From contig CAVPDG010000022.1 of NCBI GenBank assembly GCA_963702535.1, positions 62,001 to 126,000 on the forward strand: a DNA stretch of 64,000 bases, written 5' to 3'. Every line of letters starts with the position of its first letter. The first letter of the stretch is position 1. The notes under the pieces are model-generated. The model worked only from the letters and a program-made list of their open reading frames with translations, did no database searches and was not told the origin of the DNA. This document shows, piece by piece, positions 48,362 through 57,459 of the stretch. This DNA comes from CAVPDG01 sp963702535. GTDB taxonomy: Bacteria; Chloroflexota; Anaerolineae; Anaerolineales; UBA4823. The translations under genes were made by a program, and so were the position numbers.

Positions 48362-49189
48362 ATGCCTGATCAGCTTAAGCTCATGTGTGTGCTGGCACAC
48401 CCGGATGATGAATCAATGGGCACCGGCGGCATCCTTGCAAAATATGCGACCGAGGGAGTTGCCACATCCCTGATTTGCGCCACGCGCGGCGAACGCGGCT
48501 GGATGGGCGCCCCAGAGGAGGCGCCAGGATTGGAGGTGCTGGGGAGACTGCGCGAGGCTGAGCTGCTACAAGCTGCCAGGGCTTTGGGACTGGGACAGGT
48601 GGAGTTTCTGGATTATATCGATGGCGAGCTGGACCAGGTCGACCCAGCCCAGGCGATTGCCCGCATCGTGAAGCACGTGCGCAAGATCAGACCCCATGTG
48701 GTCGTGACATTCCCGCCCGATGGCGCTTACGGGCACCCCGACCACATCGCCATCTCGCAGTTCACGGCTGCGGCGCTGGTGAGCGCTGCCGATTGCAATT
48801 ATGATCAAAGCAATGGCTATGCCCCCTATCGCGTGCCCAAGCTCTACTACATGGTCGATTCACAGCGGATCAAGCAACTTTTCGCCGAGCATTTCGGCGA
48901 GCTGGCGATGCAGGTGGACGGCGTCAAGCGCGGGCATGTCGCCTGGGAAGATTGGGCAATCACCACGCAGGTGGATGCCACAGCTTACTGGCAGGCAGCC
49001 TGGCAAGCGGTGAAGTGCCACCAGACGCAGGTTCAGGAAATGGCAGCGTTGCTGGACAACCAGCCCGCAGCTATCCACCAGGATCTGTGGGGGCGCCAGA
49101 ACCTGTACCGCGTTTACAGCCTGGTCAACGGAGGGCGGAAACGAGAAACCGACCTGTTCGAGGGAATACGCCAGGATGCTCAGGCCTAA
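48362..49189 (+). CDS. PIG-L family N-acetylglucosamine deacetylase
   Basis: 275 residues from ATG 48362, which has AGGAGGAA 8 bases upstream. Zn-dependent LmbE/PIG-L deacetylase: LAHPDDESMGTGG near the N-terminus and PDGAYGHPDHIAISQFT supply the AHPDD and HPDH zinc ligands and catalytic Asp. TRGERGWMG follows. It removes acetyl groups from GlcNAc-containing small thiols or glycolipids; the substrate here is unknown. The stop overlaps the end of the convergent membrane protein gene by 4 bases. Confidence 0.9.
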   Translation: MPDQLKLMCVLAHPDDESMGTGGILAKYATEGVATSLICATRGERGWMGAPEEAPGLEVLGRLREAELLQAARALGLGQVEFLDYIDGELDQVDPAQAIARIVKHVRKIRPHVVVTFPPDGAYGHPDHIAISQFTAAALVSAADCNYDQSNGYAPYRVPKLYYMVDSQRIKQLFAEHFGELAMQVDGVKRGHVAWEDWAITTQVDATAYWQAAWQAVKCHQTQVQEMAALLDNQPAAIHQDLWGRQNLYRVYSLVNGGRKRETDLFEGIRQDAQA

Positions 49190-50700
49190 GCTGCGCGGCA
49201 CTCAATGCGGCTCGACTGAGCCGGTAGAGACACTTCAAAAATATATTTCGATTTCGTTTCGGTCACCTGCAAGCCGGCGTCCCTCAGTTCATCAGCGACA
49301 CGCCACAGGACATAAACACGCTTTCCGGTCGGAATAGACAGGCGTTGGGCGAAGCTGTAGATCGGTTTTTCACCGGAAAGGTAGGCGCGGATCTCATCTG
49401 CATTGGTAGCCCCCCTCTGCACGCCATACAAGGGGATGGCATAGATCTCCTTCTTGCCGTAACCCTCGCCGATCAGGTAATACCAGAAGTATGTAGAGTA
49501 ATCATATTCATCCGTGATGATAATCGCATCGCGATCAACGACGCGCAAAATTTCTTCCACTCTCCCGGCGTGGCGGGTACGCTGGCTCTGATCGACTTTG
49601 CGATAATTCACCACCAGGAGCAATAGCGGTATGAACAGAGCCAGCCAGGCTGTTTTGGGGCTGCGAAGCACGCGCTCCAACAATCCGTTGATAGCAAATC
49701 CGACGTAGATCATGATGACCAGGAACCCGGGCGAGAAAAAGGCGTCGGCTTCACGGATCTCAAACTGCAGCACAAAGAGCGTATTGATCACCAGAAAGGA
49801 AAGCAGGAAAATATTGATCTGCCTGTCTTTGAGAAGAAAGATCCCCCAAAGCGCCAGGAAAAGCAATAAGTAAAAGTTGCTCCAGAAAAATCCGGCGGCG
49901 ACTGGAACGCGCCTGGAGAGCACCTCGCCCAGGCTTAGATGGAAGGCGTTTCCCACCCCGGGATTTCTTAAAAAACCGGTGAACGTCTGAGTATCCAGCA
50001 CCAAGTATGGAGTGTCTGGATTATTGCTGCGCACGAAAATGTACAGGTATTGAGAGAAACCCAACAAGACAAAACCCGCCACTACCAGGATCTTCTTGGG
50101 ATTCCATAACACGTCTTTCTTCGTCACCCAGACGAGATAGGCAAACGAAGGCAAAAGGGCGATCATCAACTGGTGGTTGCCGAAGGAGAGGGCGTACAAC
50201 AGGCAGGCGAGGTAAAAATCTCGATCTGCCAGCGTGTCGTGCCAGCGCAACAAGAACAAGATAACCAGCGCCACGAAGAGGATGTTCAGGCTGTAGACCT
50301 CGGCAATCAGCGCGTAAAACCACTGCGTGGTCGTCAGACCGAATGCTAAAGCAGCGACGTACGCGGCGTAGGGGCGGAGCTTCAATTGCAGCAGGATCTC
50401 AAAGAAGACAAAAATCGAAAGCAGTGTAAAGACGGCAGACAACAAATTCACTCGCGTCGCCAGACTGCCGAAGGGGAACAGCGTTACGAACAGGTGATTG
50501 AGCATCACATATAAAGGGTAGCCAGGGGCGTGTGGAATGCCCAGCACTTTCCCGACGTACTGCAACTCGGCTGAATCCCCCCAAAAGCCAACACCGTGCA
50601 AGAGCGTTCGCCAATACAAGATGAGAAGGGGAATCCCCAACAAGGCGTACCAAAACAGCCGCCTCGGGATGGATCGCTTGAGTGTACTCTGCTTTAGCAT
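49186..50700 (-). CDS. DUF2723-type polytopic membrane protein (GT-C-like)
   Basis: 504 residues, 10-12 membrane helices and a soluble C-terminal domain of ~110 residues. The N-terminal loop LHGVGFWGDSAELQYVGKVLGIPHAPGYPLYVMLNHLF is characteristic of DUF2723 proteins: the D-S-x-E pair and HAPGYPLY. These are distant GT-C relatives, some of which O-mannosylate proteins. The C-terminal part (AIIITDEYDYSTYFWYYLIGEGYG) is extracytoplasmic. Likely an envelope glycosyltransferase. Confidence 0.85.
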   Translation of the reverse strand: MLKQSTLKRSIPRRLFWYALLGIPLLILYWRTLLHGVGFWGDSAELQYVGKVLGIPHAPGYPLYVMLNHLFVTLFPFGSLATRVNLLSAVFTLLSIFVFFEILLQLKLRPYAAYVAALAFGLTTTQWFYALIAEVYSLNILFVALVILFLLRWHDTLADRDFYLACLLYALSFGNHQLMIALLPSFAYLVWVTKKDVLWNPKKILVVAGFVLLGFSQYLYIFVRSNNPDTPYLVLDTQTFTGFLRNPGVGNAFHLSLGEVLSRRVPVAAGFFWSNFYLLLFLALWGIFLLKDRQINIFLLSFLVINTLFVLQFEIREADAFFSPGFLVIMIYVGFAINGLLERVLRSPKTAWLALFIPLLLLVVNYRKVDQSQRTRHAGRVEEILRVVDRDAIIITDEYDYSTYFWYYLIGEGYGKKEIYAIPLYGVQRGATNADEIRAYLSGEKPIYSFAQRLSIPTGKRVYVLWRVADELRDAGLQVTETKSKYIFEVSLPAQSSRIECRAA

Positions 50701-50756
50701 CTAACCCAAATTATAAACCACCGCCATTCTGTTACAATCTAGTTTGTTACGGATAT

Positions 50757-50863
50757 GAGTTACGCAGTTCAAGGAACGGTACGCCGAAAAATGGGGTGCA
50801 GAGTGGGCTGCGCCCGCTCTGCACCCCATTTTTCGGGATAATCCAGCCTCAACTGCGTAACAC
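50757..50863. repeat. Full palindromic repeat of the AACTGCGTAAC family
   Basis: Ends GAGTTACGCAGTT (left) and AACTGCGTAAC (right) are inverted repeats. The inner hairpin CCGAAAAATGGGGTGCAGAG / CTCTGCACCCCATTTTTCGG has a GTGGGCTGCGCCCG tip. It fills the gap between divergent genes. Confidence 0.8.
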
Positions 50864-50881
50864 CTAACGGATTCAGACACG

Positions 50882-53529
50882 ATGGAAATCGCTCAACGGC
50901 AAAACCTGTTGCGCTTTTATATCACCTTGTGCCTGGCAGAAGGGTTGGCGGCGCTGATCTGGCTGACCCTGGCGCAGACCGGCTCACTTTCTGGCTTCCT
51001 GGCAGGCTTTTCCCTGGGACGGCTGGCTTTGCTGGCGCCTTGCCTGCTCCTGGTGGGCGCCCTCGGCTGGAGCACGATCATCCTGTGGAGAGATCAAAGC
51101 ACAGCAGAGAAATGGTCGCAAAAGATCGGCAGCCTGGCAGGCGGCGAGCTCTTCTATTGGGGCATCCTGGCGCTGAGCGGGGGTGTTCTGCTGGCAGGCA
51201 TTTACCTGCAGGCGTTCGCCGCCCGGACTGCGGACAGCTACCTTGCCATGTACCACGTAAGATTGGCGCCGTATGCCTGGTGGGGAGTGATCCTCGCCAT
51301 CCAGACGCCGGTTGCGCTGAGACTCTATGCGCTACGGCGCCAGCCTGGACGCCTTTGCCCCTTACCGGGCGACCTTCCGAGCTTTCCTCATCGCCTCAGG
51401 CATCCTTCTGTTGCTTTCAATCTGGATGCTGGTCTCCGGGACGGGGCTCAGAGCGGATGCCTTCGGCTGGGGCGCGCCGGGTGTCCCGATCCTGCCATCT
51501 CAAGTGGTCCTGGGGCTGGTCATTGTTTGCGCGATGTTGGTGCTGGCTGGGGTGCTTGCTTACCTGTGGCAAAGAGCGGGTACCAAGCTTCCTCGCCGGC
51601 TTTCCAAACGCAGCCTGGATATCCTGATCTTCTTGCTGCTGTGGCTGGTTGCCGCGTGGCGCTGGGGCGCAGAACCGCTCAAGCCCGCTTACTTCGTCAC
51701 CGCTCCAATGCCGCCCAACTACGAGCTTTATCCTTACTCCGACTCATCCGCCTATGACCTTTCAGCCCAGCAGCTATTGCTGGGATTGGGCTTCGAAAGC
51801 GATGTGATCCGACCAGTTTACTCGTTATTCCTTGCCCTTGCCCAAGGCGCCAGCGGAATAGGCTACGAGAACGTCATTGCCTGGCAAGTGCCCATCCTGG
51901 CGCTGATACCACCTCTTCTGTACCTGGTGGCAAAAACCATCCATCATCGCCTGTCGGGGCTGCTGCTGGGTTTGCTGGCTATCTTCCACGAGAGCAACTC
52001 CATCGCCCTCTCGGGGGTGATTAACGTCTCGCATGCCAAGCTGCTCATGTCTGACCTGCCCATCACCCTGGGCATGATCCTGCTCAGCCTGCTGGTTATC
52101 CTGTGGCTGCGCCACTGCTGGCAGGAAACCGCTCTACCCGCTCCTGGCAGGGGGTACGCTGGCGATCTTCATGCTCATCCGCTTCCAGATCATCCTGGTG
52201 CTGCCTGCCATCCTGATTTGCTCCTGGCTGGCGCTGCGGAAAGACCCTGCTACCTGGATCAAAAACGGGCTCGTTTTTATCGCAGCATTGTTCCTGACTC
52301 TCACACCCTGGGTATGGCGCAACTACGAGCTTACCGGCAAGATCATCCTGGCGGATACATCCAATCCCACTCAGGCAGGCATGGTCATGAAGCGGTACTC
52401 CCTGGGTCTGCCCCAAGATAGCTCTGACCGCAATCCCGGCGAGACGGAAGAAGAATACCTCGAGCGGATGACGGGCAGCATTACGAGCTTTGCACTGGCG
52501 CACCCCCTGGAAACCATTCGCTTTATCAATGCCCATTTCTGGCACAACCAGGTTGCTACACTTCTCGCCTTGCCCAGCTCTTTCCCCGTGCTGAGCGCCC
52601 TGAACAAGCTGGAATTGTGGCAGGCAAACCCACAACGCTTTTGGAACCTGTGCTGTACGACCACGGCTTATATCCGAAACCTGGGATACTGGGCGAACGA
52701 TTGGAACGGGACGCTGGCAGCGAACTCTACCCTACCGCTGGCGATCAGCCTGGTGATGATTGCTTTGGGGCTCGGCGCTACCTGGGCGGGCACGCGCTAT
52801 GCCGGATTGGCGCCCTTATTCATCAGCGCGGCTTACACCCTGGGAAATGCCCTGGCGCGCAACTCGGGCTGGCGCTACAACCTGCCGGTGGAGTGGGTGG
52901 GGATGTTATTCTACGCCATCGGCATCGTGCAAATGTGTTTTTGGGCAGCGACCTTCTTCAAGAACGAGCTGATCCCCCCTCCTGGAAGAATGAGTACCCA
53001 GGAGGCGGAGGGAACCGCCCCATTTCCGTGGAAACAAGCATCACTCTGCGCGCTGGGCTTCTTCTTCCTGGTGGCGTCCATCCCGCTGGCAGAGCGCCTG
53101 ATCCCCAATCACTTCCAGGCGCTTACGCCTCAAAGCGCCCTTAGTTCCCTGTACGCTGCCCAATCTGACGGAGGCGACAGGACTCAAATCGAGACCTTCT
53201 TGAAAGGGGAGAACGCCGTTGCATTCGTCGGGCGGATCTTTTACCCGCGCTTTTACCTGGCAGGGGAAGGGGCGGTAAGCCCCAACTGGGCGAGCTACCA
53301 TATCCGGGATTACCCGCGCCTGGGGTTCATCCTGCTGGGACCCACACGCGAATCGGTCATCCTGAGATTGGACCAGTCGCCAGACGCATTCCCCAATGCT
53401 GCCGATAGCCTGGTGATCGGGTGCCAGCGGGATACCTATGTTGAAGCTTACCTGGTCGCCATCCTGACCGACCCCAAACAGATGATCTTATCCTCCAGGA
53501 CGCAACCCTGGAGCTGCGACCAACCTTAA
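50882..53529 (+). CDS. Large polytopic membrane protein, GT-C-like (two frameshifts)
   Basis: About 882 residues, some 16 membrane helices. The first ~210 residues are a membrane block of their own (YITLCLAEGLAALIWLTLAQ). The middle has PNYELYPYSDSSAYDLSAQQLLLGLG, a GT-C-like extracytoplasmic loop with a DSSxYD acidic motif, and the C-terminal ~250 residues are extracytoplasmic. Breaks near 51341 and 52120 are each repaired by removing one base (RRSLDAFAPYRATF; PLYPLLAGGTLAIFMLIRF). The gene is followed by GT2 and DUF2304, a set typical for building and using polyprenyl-phosphate sugars. Precise family not recognised. Confidence 0.75.
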
Positions 53530-53538
53530 GGCAATCAG

Positions 53539-54222
53539 ATGGACAGGTCGATCTTTGTGGTCGTTCCCGCATATAACGAGGCGCAGCAGATCAGAGCAAC
53601 CCTGGAATCCTTGTTGAAGTATGATTATTCCATCGTTGTTGTCGACGATGGATCAAAAGACCAGACCTGGGAGATGGCATCCCAACTGCCGGTGTATCTA
53701 TTGCGCCACCCGATCAACCTGGGGCAAGGCGCGGCGCTCAAGACCGCCACACTTTTCGCGCTCAGCCGCGGCGCTGAATTTATCGTGCATTTCGACGCCG
53801 ACGGTCAGCACAATACCGAAGATATTGATACCCTCGTTGAGCCTCTCCTTCAGAACGAGGCTGATGTGGTGCTCGGCTCTCGTTTCCTGCGACCGGCAGA
53901 TCGAGCGGAGGTGCCGCCGCTCAGGCGGCTCATCCTCAAAGGAGCCGTGGTGGTCAATGGCTTGCTCACCGGTATCTGGCTTTCAGACGCCCACAATGGC
54001 TTGCGGGCATTAAACCGAAACGCCGCCGAGAAAATCCTGCTTCGAGAGAACGGATTTGCGCATGCTACGGAAATTAACGCTGAAATCCGGCGCAACAAGC
54101 TCCGCTATGTAGAAAGACCCACGCACATCCTATACACCCATTACAGCCTGATGAAAGGGCAGTCGCTCTGGAACTCGCTCAATATCCTCATTGATGTCAT
54201 TTTAAGGAAAGTTTTCCGATGA
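53539..54222 (+). CDS. GT2 glycosyltransferase, dolichyl-phosphate-mannose-synthase-like
   Basis: 227 residues, soluble. GT-A fold: FVVVPAYNEAQQIRATLESLL, IVVVDDGSKDQT, LGQGAALKTA, FIVHFDADGQHN (DxD) and VVLGSRFLRP. Such enzymes transfer a hexose from a nucleotide sugar to polyprenyl phosphate, feeding GT-C enzymes such as the one just upstream. The stop overlaps the DUF2304 start by 4 bases. Confidence 0.92.
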   Translation: MDRSIFVVVPAYNEAQQIRATLESLLKYDYSIVVVDDGSKDQTWEMASQLPVYLLRHPINLGQGAALKTATLFALSRGAEFIVHFDADGQHNTEDIDTLVEPLLQNEADVVLGSRFLRPADRAEVPPLRRLILKGAVVVNGLLTGIWLSDAHNGLRALNRNAAEKILLRENGFAHATEINAEIRRNKLRYVERPTHILYTHYSLMKGQSLWNSLNILIDVILRKVFR

Positions 54223-54609
54223 AACCCATCCAAGCCATCCTGGTTCTGATCCTGCTGGCGATTGCCGGACTGTATTTCAACCGCCTGCGCAAAAAGACCT
54301 TCGACCGGTTGATCATCCTCTTATTTATCTTCACCGGTATCCTCCTGGTGATCACCCCCGACCTGACAACCGCCATCGCCCACAGGCTGGGCGTGGGACG
54401 CGGCGCAGACCTGATCATGTACCTGGGGCTGCTCATGCTGTCTTTCTTCTGCGTGCTGCTGTACGCAAGGATCCGCGAGCTGAGAATCTTCCCTGACCGA
54501 CCTGGCGCGCTGGGTTGCGCTTGACCAGGCGCGCCAGCCGGATCAAGCAGTCCATGTACAGGGAGAAGGGTCGACCGGTCAGCAGAGCAAGAAAGGGTCC
54601 CTTGGCTGA
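54219..54609 (+). CDS. DUF2304 membrane protein (frameshifted)
   Basis: About 129 residues, three helices (IQAILVLILLAIAGLYF, LIILLFIFTGILLVI, MYLGLLMLSFFCVLLY) and a cytosolic tail. One extra base near 54485 breaks the tail; repaired it reads RELESSLTDLARWVALDQAR and ends at TGA 54607-54609. DUF2304 proteins usually accompany DPM-like GT2 enzymes, as here, and may anchor them to the membrane. Confidence 0.82.
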
Positions 54610-55422
54610 GACTTCCTTCCAGGAGCAAATCAAGCGATCACCGATCGACGTCCTGCATGCCGCGCTTTGCTCGCGCGCGAGGTCGCTTATCCCGAGTTGG
54701 ACATCGAGCACTATCGATCCCGCATCGACCAACTCACGCTTGCAGCCCGGGGGCAACTTTCTGGCTTTATGCCAATGAGCGAGCAAGCCGCAGCGCTCTC
54801 CAATTTTCTCTTCAGCCAACAGGGCTTCCAGGGCAACAGAGCGGAGTATCTTGACCCGCGTAACAGCTATTTGAATGAGGTCATCGAGCGTAGACTGGGG
54901 ATCCCGATCAGCCTGTCTGTGATCTATATCGCCATCGCCCAGGAGCTGGGCATCCCGGCGCAAGGGGTGGGGTTGCCGGGGCACTTCATCGTCGGCATAC
55001 ACGAGAGCGGCGAAGAAATCTATCTTGACCCGTTCCACGGCGGTGTGCGGCTCTCCCAAACCGATTGCGCCCAACTGGTGCGCGAATCCACGGGCTTCAG
55101 CGGAGCTTTCCAGGCGGAATGGCTCAAGCCCATCTCAGCAACAGCCCTCTTGACTCGCATGCTGAATAATCTGCGCAACATCTATTTTCGACAGGAAGAT
55201 TGGAGCCACGCCCAGGCGGTCCTGGAACACCTGCGCATGCTACAGCCGGACCTTGCAGACCTGCTGCGCGACCTGGGTATGGTCAACGAGCGCAAAGGCG
55301 CGCTGCGGCTTGCCATCCATTATTACGAACAGTACTTGAGACAATCGCCGCAAGCCGCGGATGCTGAAAACGTACTCACCCGCCTGCGCGGGGCAACCCA
55401 GCAGCTCTCCCAACTGAATTAA
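54603..55422 (+). CDS. SirB1-family transglutaminase-like protein with TPR (frameshifted)
   Basis: About 272 residues. TTG 54603 overlaps the DUF2304 stop and has AAAGGG upstream. The N-terminal segment (FQEQIKRSPIDVLHAAL) joins REVAYPELDIEHYRSRID after a one-base break near 54666. The core is the SirB1/transglutaminase-like domain: DPRNSYLNEVIERRLGIPISLSVIYIAIAQ, GVGLPGHFIVGI and YLDPFHGG. The family's usual Cys position is Ser here (ISLSVIY), as in SirB1. The C-terminus has two TPR-like helix pairs. Function unresolved. Confidence 0.83.
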
Positions 55423-55577
55423 TGCCGAAGTTGGCACGTTTCATGCTCCCTGCAAGGATACCCGGCTCAACCGGGTGATTGAGGGAAGCATCCCTCGCTG
55501 CTCTCTCGCCTGGTTACGAACACCGCTACCCGGCGACTGTGACCGGTATTATTGTTTAGAGCAACAAGGAAAGCGCC

Positions 55578-56795
55578 ATGAAACACTTCTCTTACATCTT
55601 AGCGGGATTAATCATTGCGCTGGTGGGTGTAGGCTTGCTCTTCACGCATGCCCACTCAGCCAGCCCCGATCCGCTGCGCGGACCCGGCATGACCGGCATC
55701 CAGGGACCCGTCTTCCAGCAGCCGGTATACAACTGGCGGGTATGCGCAGACCTGGGTGTTGGTCCTGTCCCTGGTACAGGGTTGACGCGGCAACGCTTCC
55801 GTCTGTGCCACAACCAGGGGTGGACGTTACTGGCATACTGCCTGCAGCCCAGCCGCCCGGCGCCTGGACTCGGCACGATTTGCTCGCGCACCAGCTCGGA
55901 CACGTTCTGGTGCGGCACCGGCATCCAGAACCTGCGCACGTATCGAGTGCAGGAGACGCCCACCCCTACTCCAACCGCCACTGGCACACCTGCGCCCACA
56001 ATCACGCCCACCTCGCCGCCCAGCGCCACACCGACACCCAGACCGCCGCAGCGCAGGGCGCGACCCGGCGGACCCGCCTTGATTGAATGGGTCTCGCAAT
56101 CAGCTTACTCCCTGTTCCAGCGCTTGCTGAATCCAGCCGAAGCTACCCCAGCGCCCACGATCGAAAACGCCCCTGCCGCCGAGAGCGAGACCGGCTTCTC
56201 CGGCATCGATTTCAGCCAGCGGAACAAGTGGATCCGCATCTACATTTACCCGCCGGAAAAACGCCTTAACCGGGGCAAGCCGATCGTAATCGCCTTCCTG
56301 CCGGGTAAGAACTGCCGCTTCGGTGACGACCGGGGATGCGTGACCAGCTTCCAGGATGCGGGGCAAGGCAAAGTCACATTTTTAACGGTGCACTCGGGTA
56401 TTGGGGGCGAGGGGCAGGCATTCCGCCGCGCCATGGAAGGCACCGGGCTGATCGGAGCAGCCTACAACCTCAAGAAAATTCAGGCGAACCTGAACGCCTG
56501 GGAGGGAGCCCGGGTGGTCATCACCCAGGGCAAAAAACGATACGAAGGATTTACATTGACCACATTGAGCCGGGTGCCTGCCAGGCATGTCAACAGCTAC
56601 CTGGGCGCCACGATCCCACAAGCGCTGGAGTTTGCCACGCACCTGGATGCAGACCTCAACCGTCCCATCGCTTCCGGCGAGCCGCTGCTGGTCTTTGAGA
56701 CCTGCGGCTGGAGGGTGCCCGGGGAGCGCAGAGCCGGCAAGGTGCCTGTCTCCTCGGCGTCGATCTACCTGGGCGTGATCCAAAAGACGCCGTAA
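55578..56795 (+). CDS. Exported protein with sortase-like C-terminal domain
   Basis: 405 residues. Signal peptide or anchor (FSYILAGLIIALVGVGLLFT), a Cys-containing ~110-residue domain (WRVCADLGVGPVP, RLCHNQGWTLLAYC, CSRTSSDTFWCG), a Thr/Pro linker (TPTPTATGTPAPTITPTSPP), then a C-terminal domain of about 180 residues. The latter shows VTFLTVHSG, WEGARVVITQGKKRYEGFTL and PLLVFETCGWRVPGERR, which recall the His, LxTC and Arg positions of sortases. If so it would be a divergent sortase or sortase-fold enzyme acting at the cell surface. No LPXTG-type substrates were noticed nearby. Confidence 0.6.
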   Translation: MKHFSYILAGLIIALVGVGLLFTHAHSASPDPLRGPGMTGIQGPVFQQPVYNWRVCADLGVGPVPGTGLTRQRFRLCHNQGWTLLAYCLQPSRPAPGLGTICSRTSSDTFWCGTGIQNLRTYRVQETPTPTPTATGTPAPTITPTSPPSATPTPRPPQRRARPGGPALIEWVSQSAYSLFQRLLNPAEATPAPTIENAPAAESETGFSGIDFSQRNKWIRIYIYPPEKRLNRGKPIVIAFLPGKNCRFGDDRGCVTSFQDAGQGKVTFLTVHSGIGGEGQAFRRAMEGTGLIGAAYNLKKIQANLNAWEGARVVITQGKKRYEGFTLTTLSRVPARHVNSYLGATIPQALEFATHLDADLNRPIASGEPLLVFETCGWRVPGERRAGKVPVSSASIYLGVIQKTP

Positions 56796-56822
56796 CACCC
56801 ATCTCTCAAGCCGTTAAAACAA

Positions 56823-56846
56823 CAGGGCTGCCGGTTGGCAGCCCTG
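56823..56846. terminator. Terminator hairpin between convergent genes
   Basis: Perfect 10-bp stem CAGGGCTGCC / GGCAGCCCTG with loop GGTT. A-rich on the left (serving the cold-shock gene), T-rich on the right. Confidence 0.75.
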
Positions 56847-56872
56847 TCTATATTCAATTTTTTCAGATCATC

Positions 56873-57082
56873 CTAGATCGGCACAACCTCTGTCGCCTGT
56901 AAGCCTTTGGGTCCGTCTTCAATCGAGAACTCTACCCGTTGGTCTTTCTCAAGGCGTTTGTAGCCATCCATATTGATGACCGAGTAATGGACGAAGACAT
57001 CATCGCCATTCTCGCGCCCCAGGAAGCCGTAGCCCTTGGCTGCATTGAACCACTTCACGGTTCCAACAATGCGCTCACTCAT
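56873..57082 (-). CDS. Cold-shock protein, CspA family
   Basis: 69 residues: the five-stranded OB fold with RNP1 (KGYGFLGRE) and RNP2 (VFVHYS) and the starting GTVKWFNAAKG. It binds single-stranded RNA or DNA and melts RNA structure. Monocistronic. A basic-poor C-terminus (GLQATEVVPI) is standard. Confidence 0.96.
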   Translation of the reverse strand: MSERIVGTVKWFNAAKGYGFLGRENGDDVFVHYSVINMDGYKRLEKDQRVEFSIEDGPKGLQATEVVPI

Positions 57083-57238
57083 ACATCATACTCCATACTA
57101 TTTAAGAATCTCTTACTCGAAGGTTAGCCCAGGCAAACCGTCCGAGCGACAACGAGCGTAAGGTTATCACCCAAGGGATTCCCTGTCAAGCCGTAGAGAA
57201 AAACCTTAACCTTCAAGAGCAAGGCGCTGGCGCGCATA

Positions 57239-57385
57239 ATGTCGTACCGGCTGAATCAAAAGGCACTGATCAAGCTGGGTGAACATCCGGTCAACTGGGG
57301 CACGACCCTGCAAGAGAGAGATCTCCGAGAAAATGACACACCCTCGCTGGCAATGTACCAGGAAGATAGGGCTTACGGAAAGTAA
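57239..57385 (+). CDS. Possible 48-residue small protein
   Basis: Short frame MSYRLNQKALIKLGEH to QEDRAYGK ending at TAA 57385. It has no ribosome site of note and no recognised family. It lies in the 300-base gap between the divergent cold-shock gene and the convergent etfA. May be chance. Confidence 0.25.
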   Translation: MSYRLNQKALIKLGEHPVNWGTTLQERDLRENDTPSLAMYQEDRAYGK

Positions 57386-57387
57386 AA

Positions 57388-57441
57388 AAAGACCACCTTC
57401 CTGGTTGTGTCACTGACGGGACAAAGACCAGGAAGGTGGTC
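57388..57441 (-). terminator. Terminator of the acd-etfBA operon
   Basis: Perfect 15-bp stem GACCACCTTCCTGGT / ACCAGGAAGGTGGTC around a 21-base loop, followed on the minus strand by a run of T. Confidence 0.8.
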
Positions 57442-57459
57442 GCATGCACAACGATCCGG

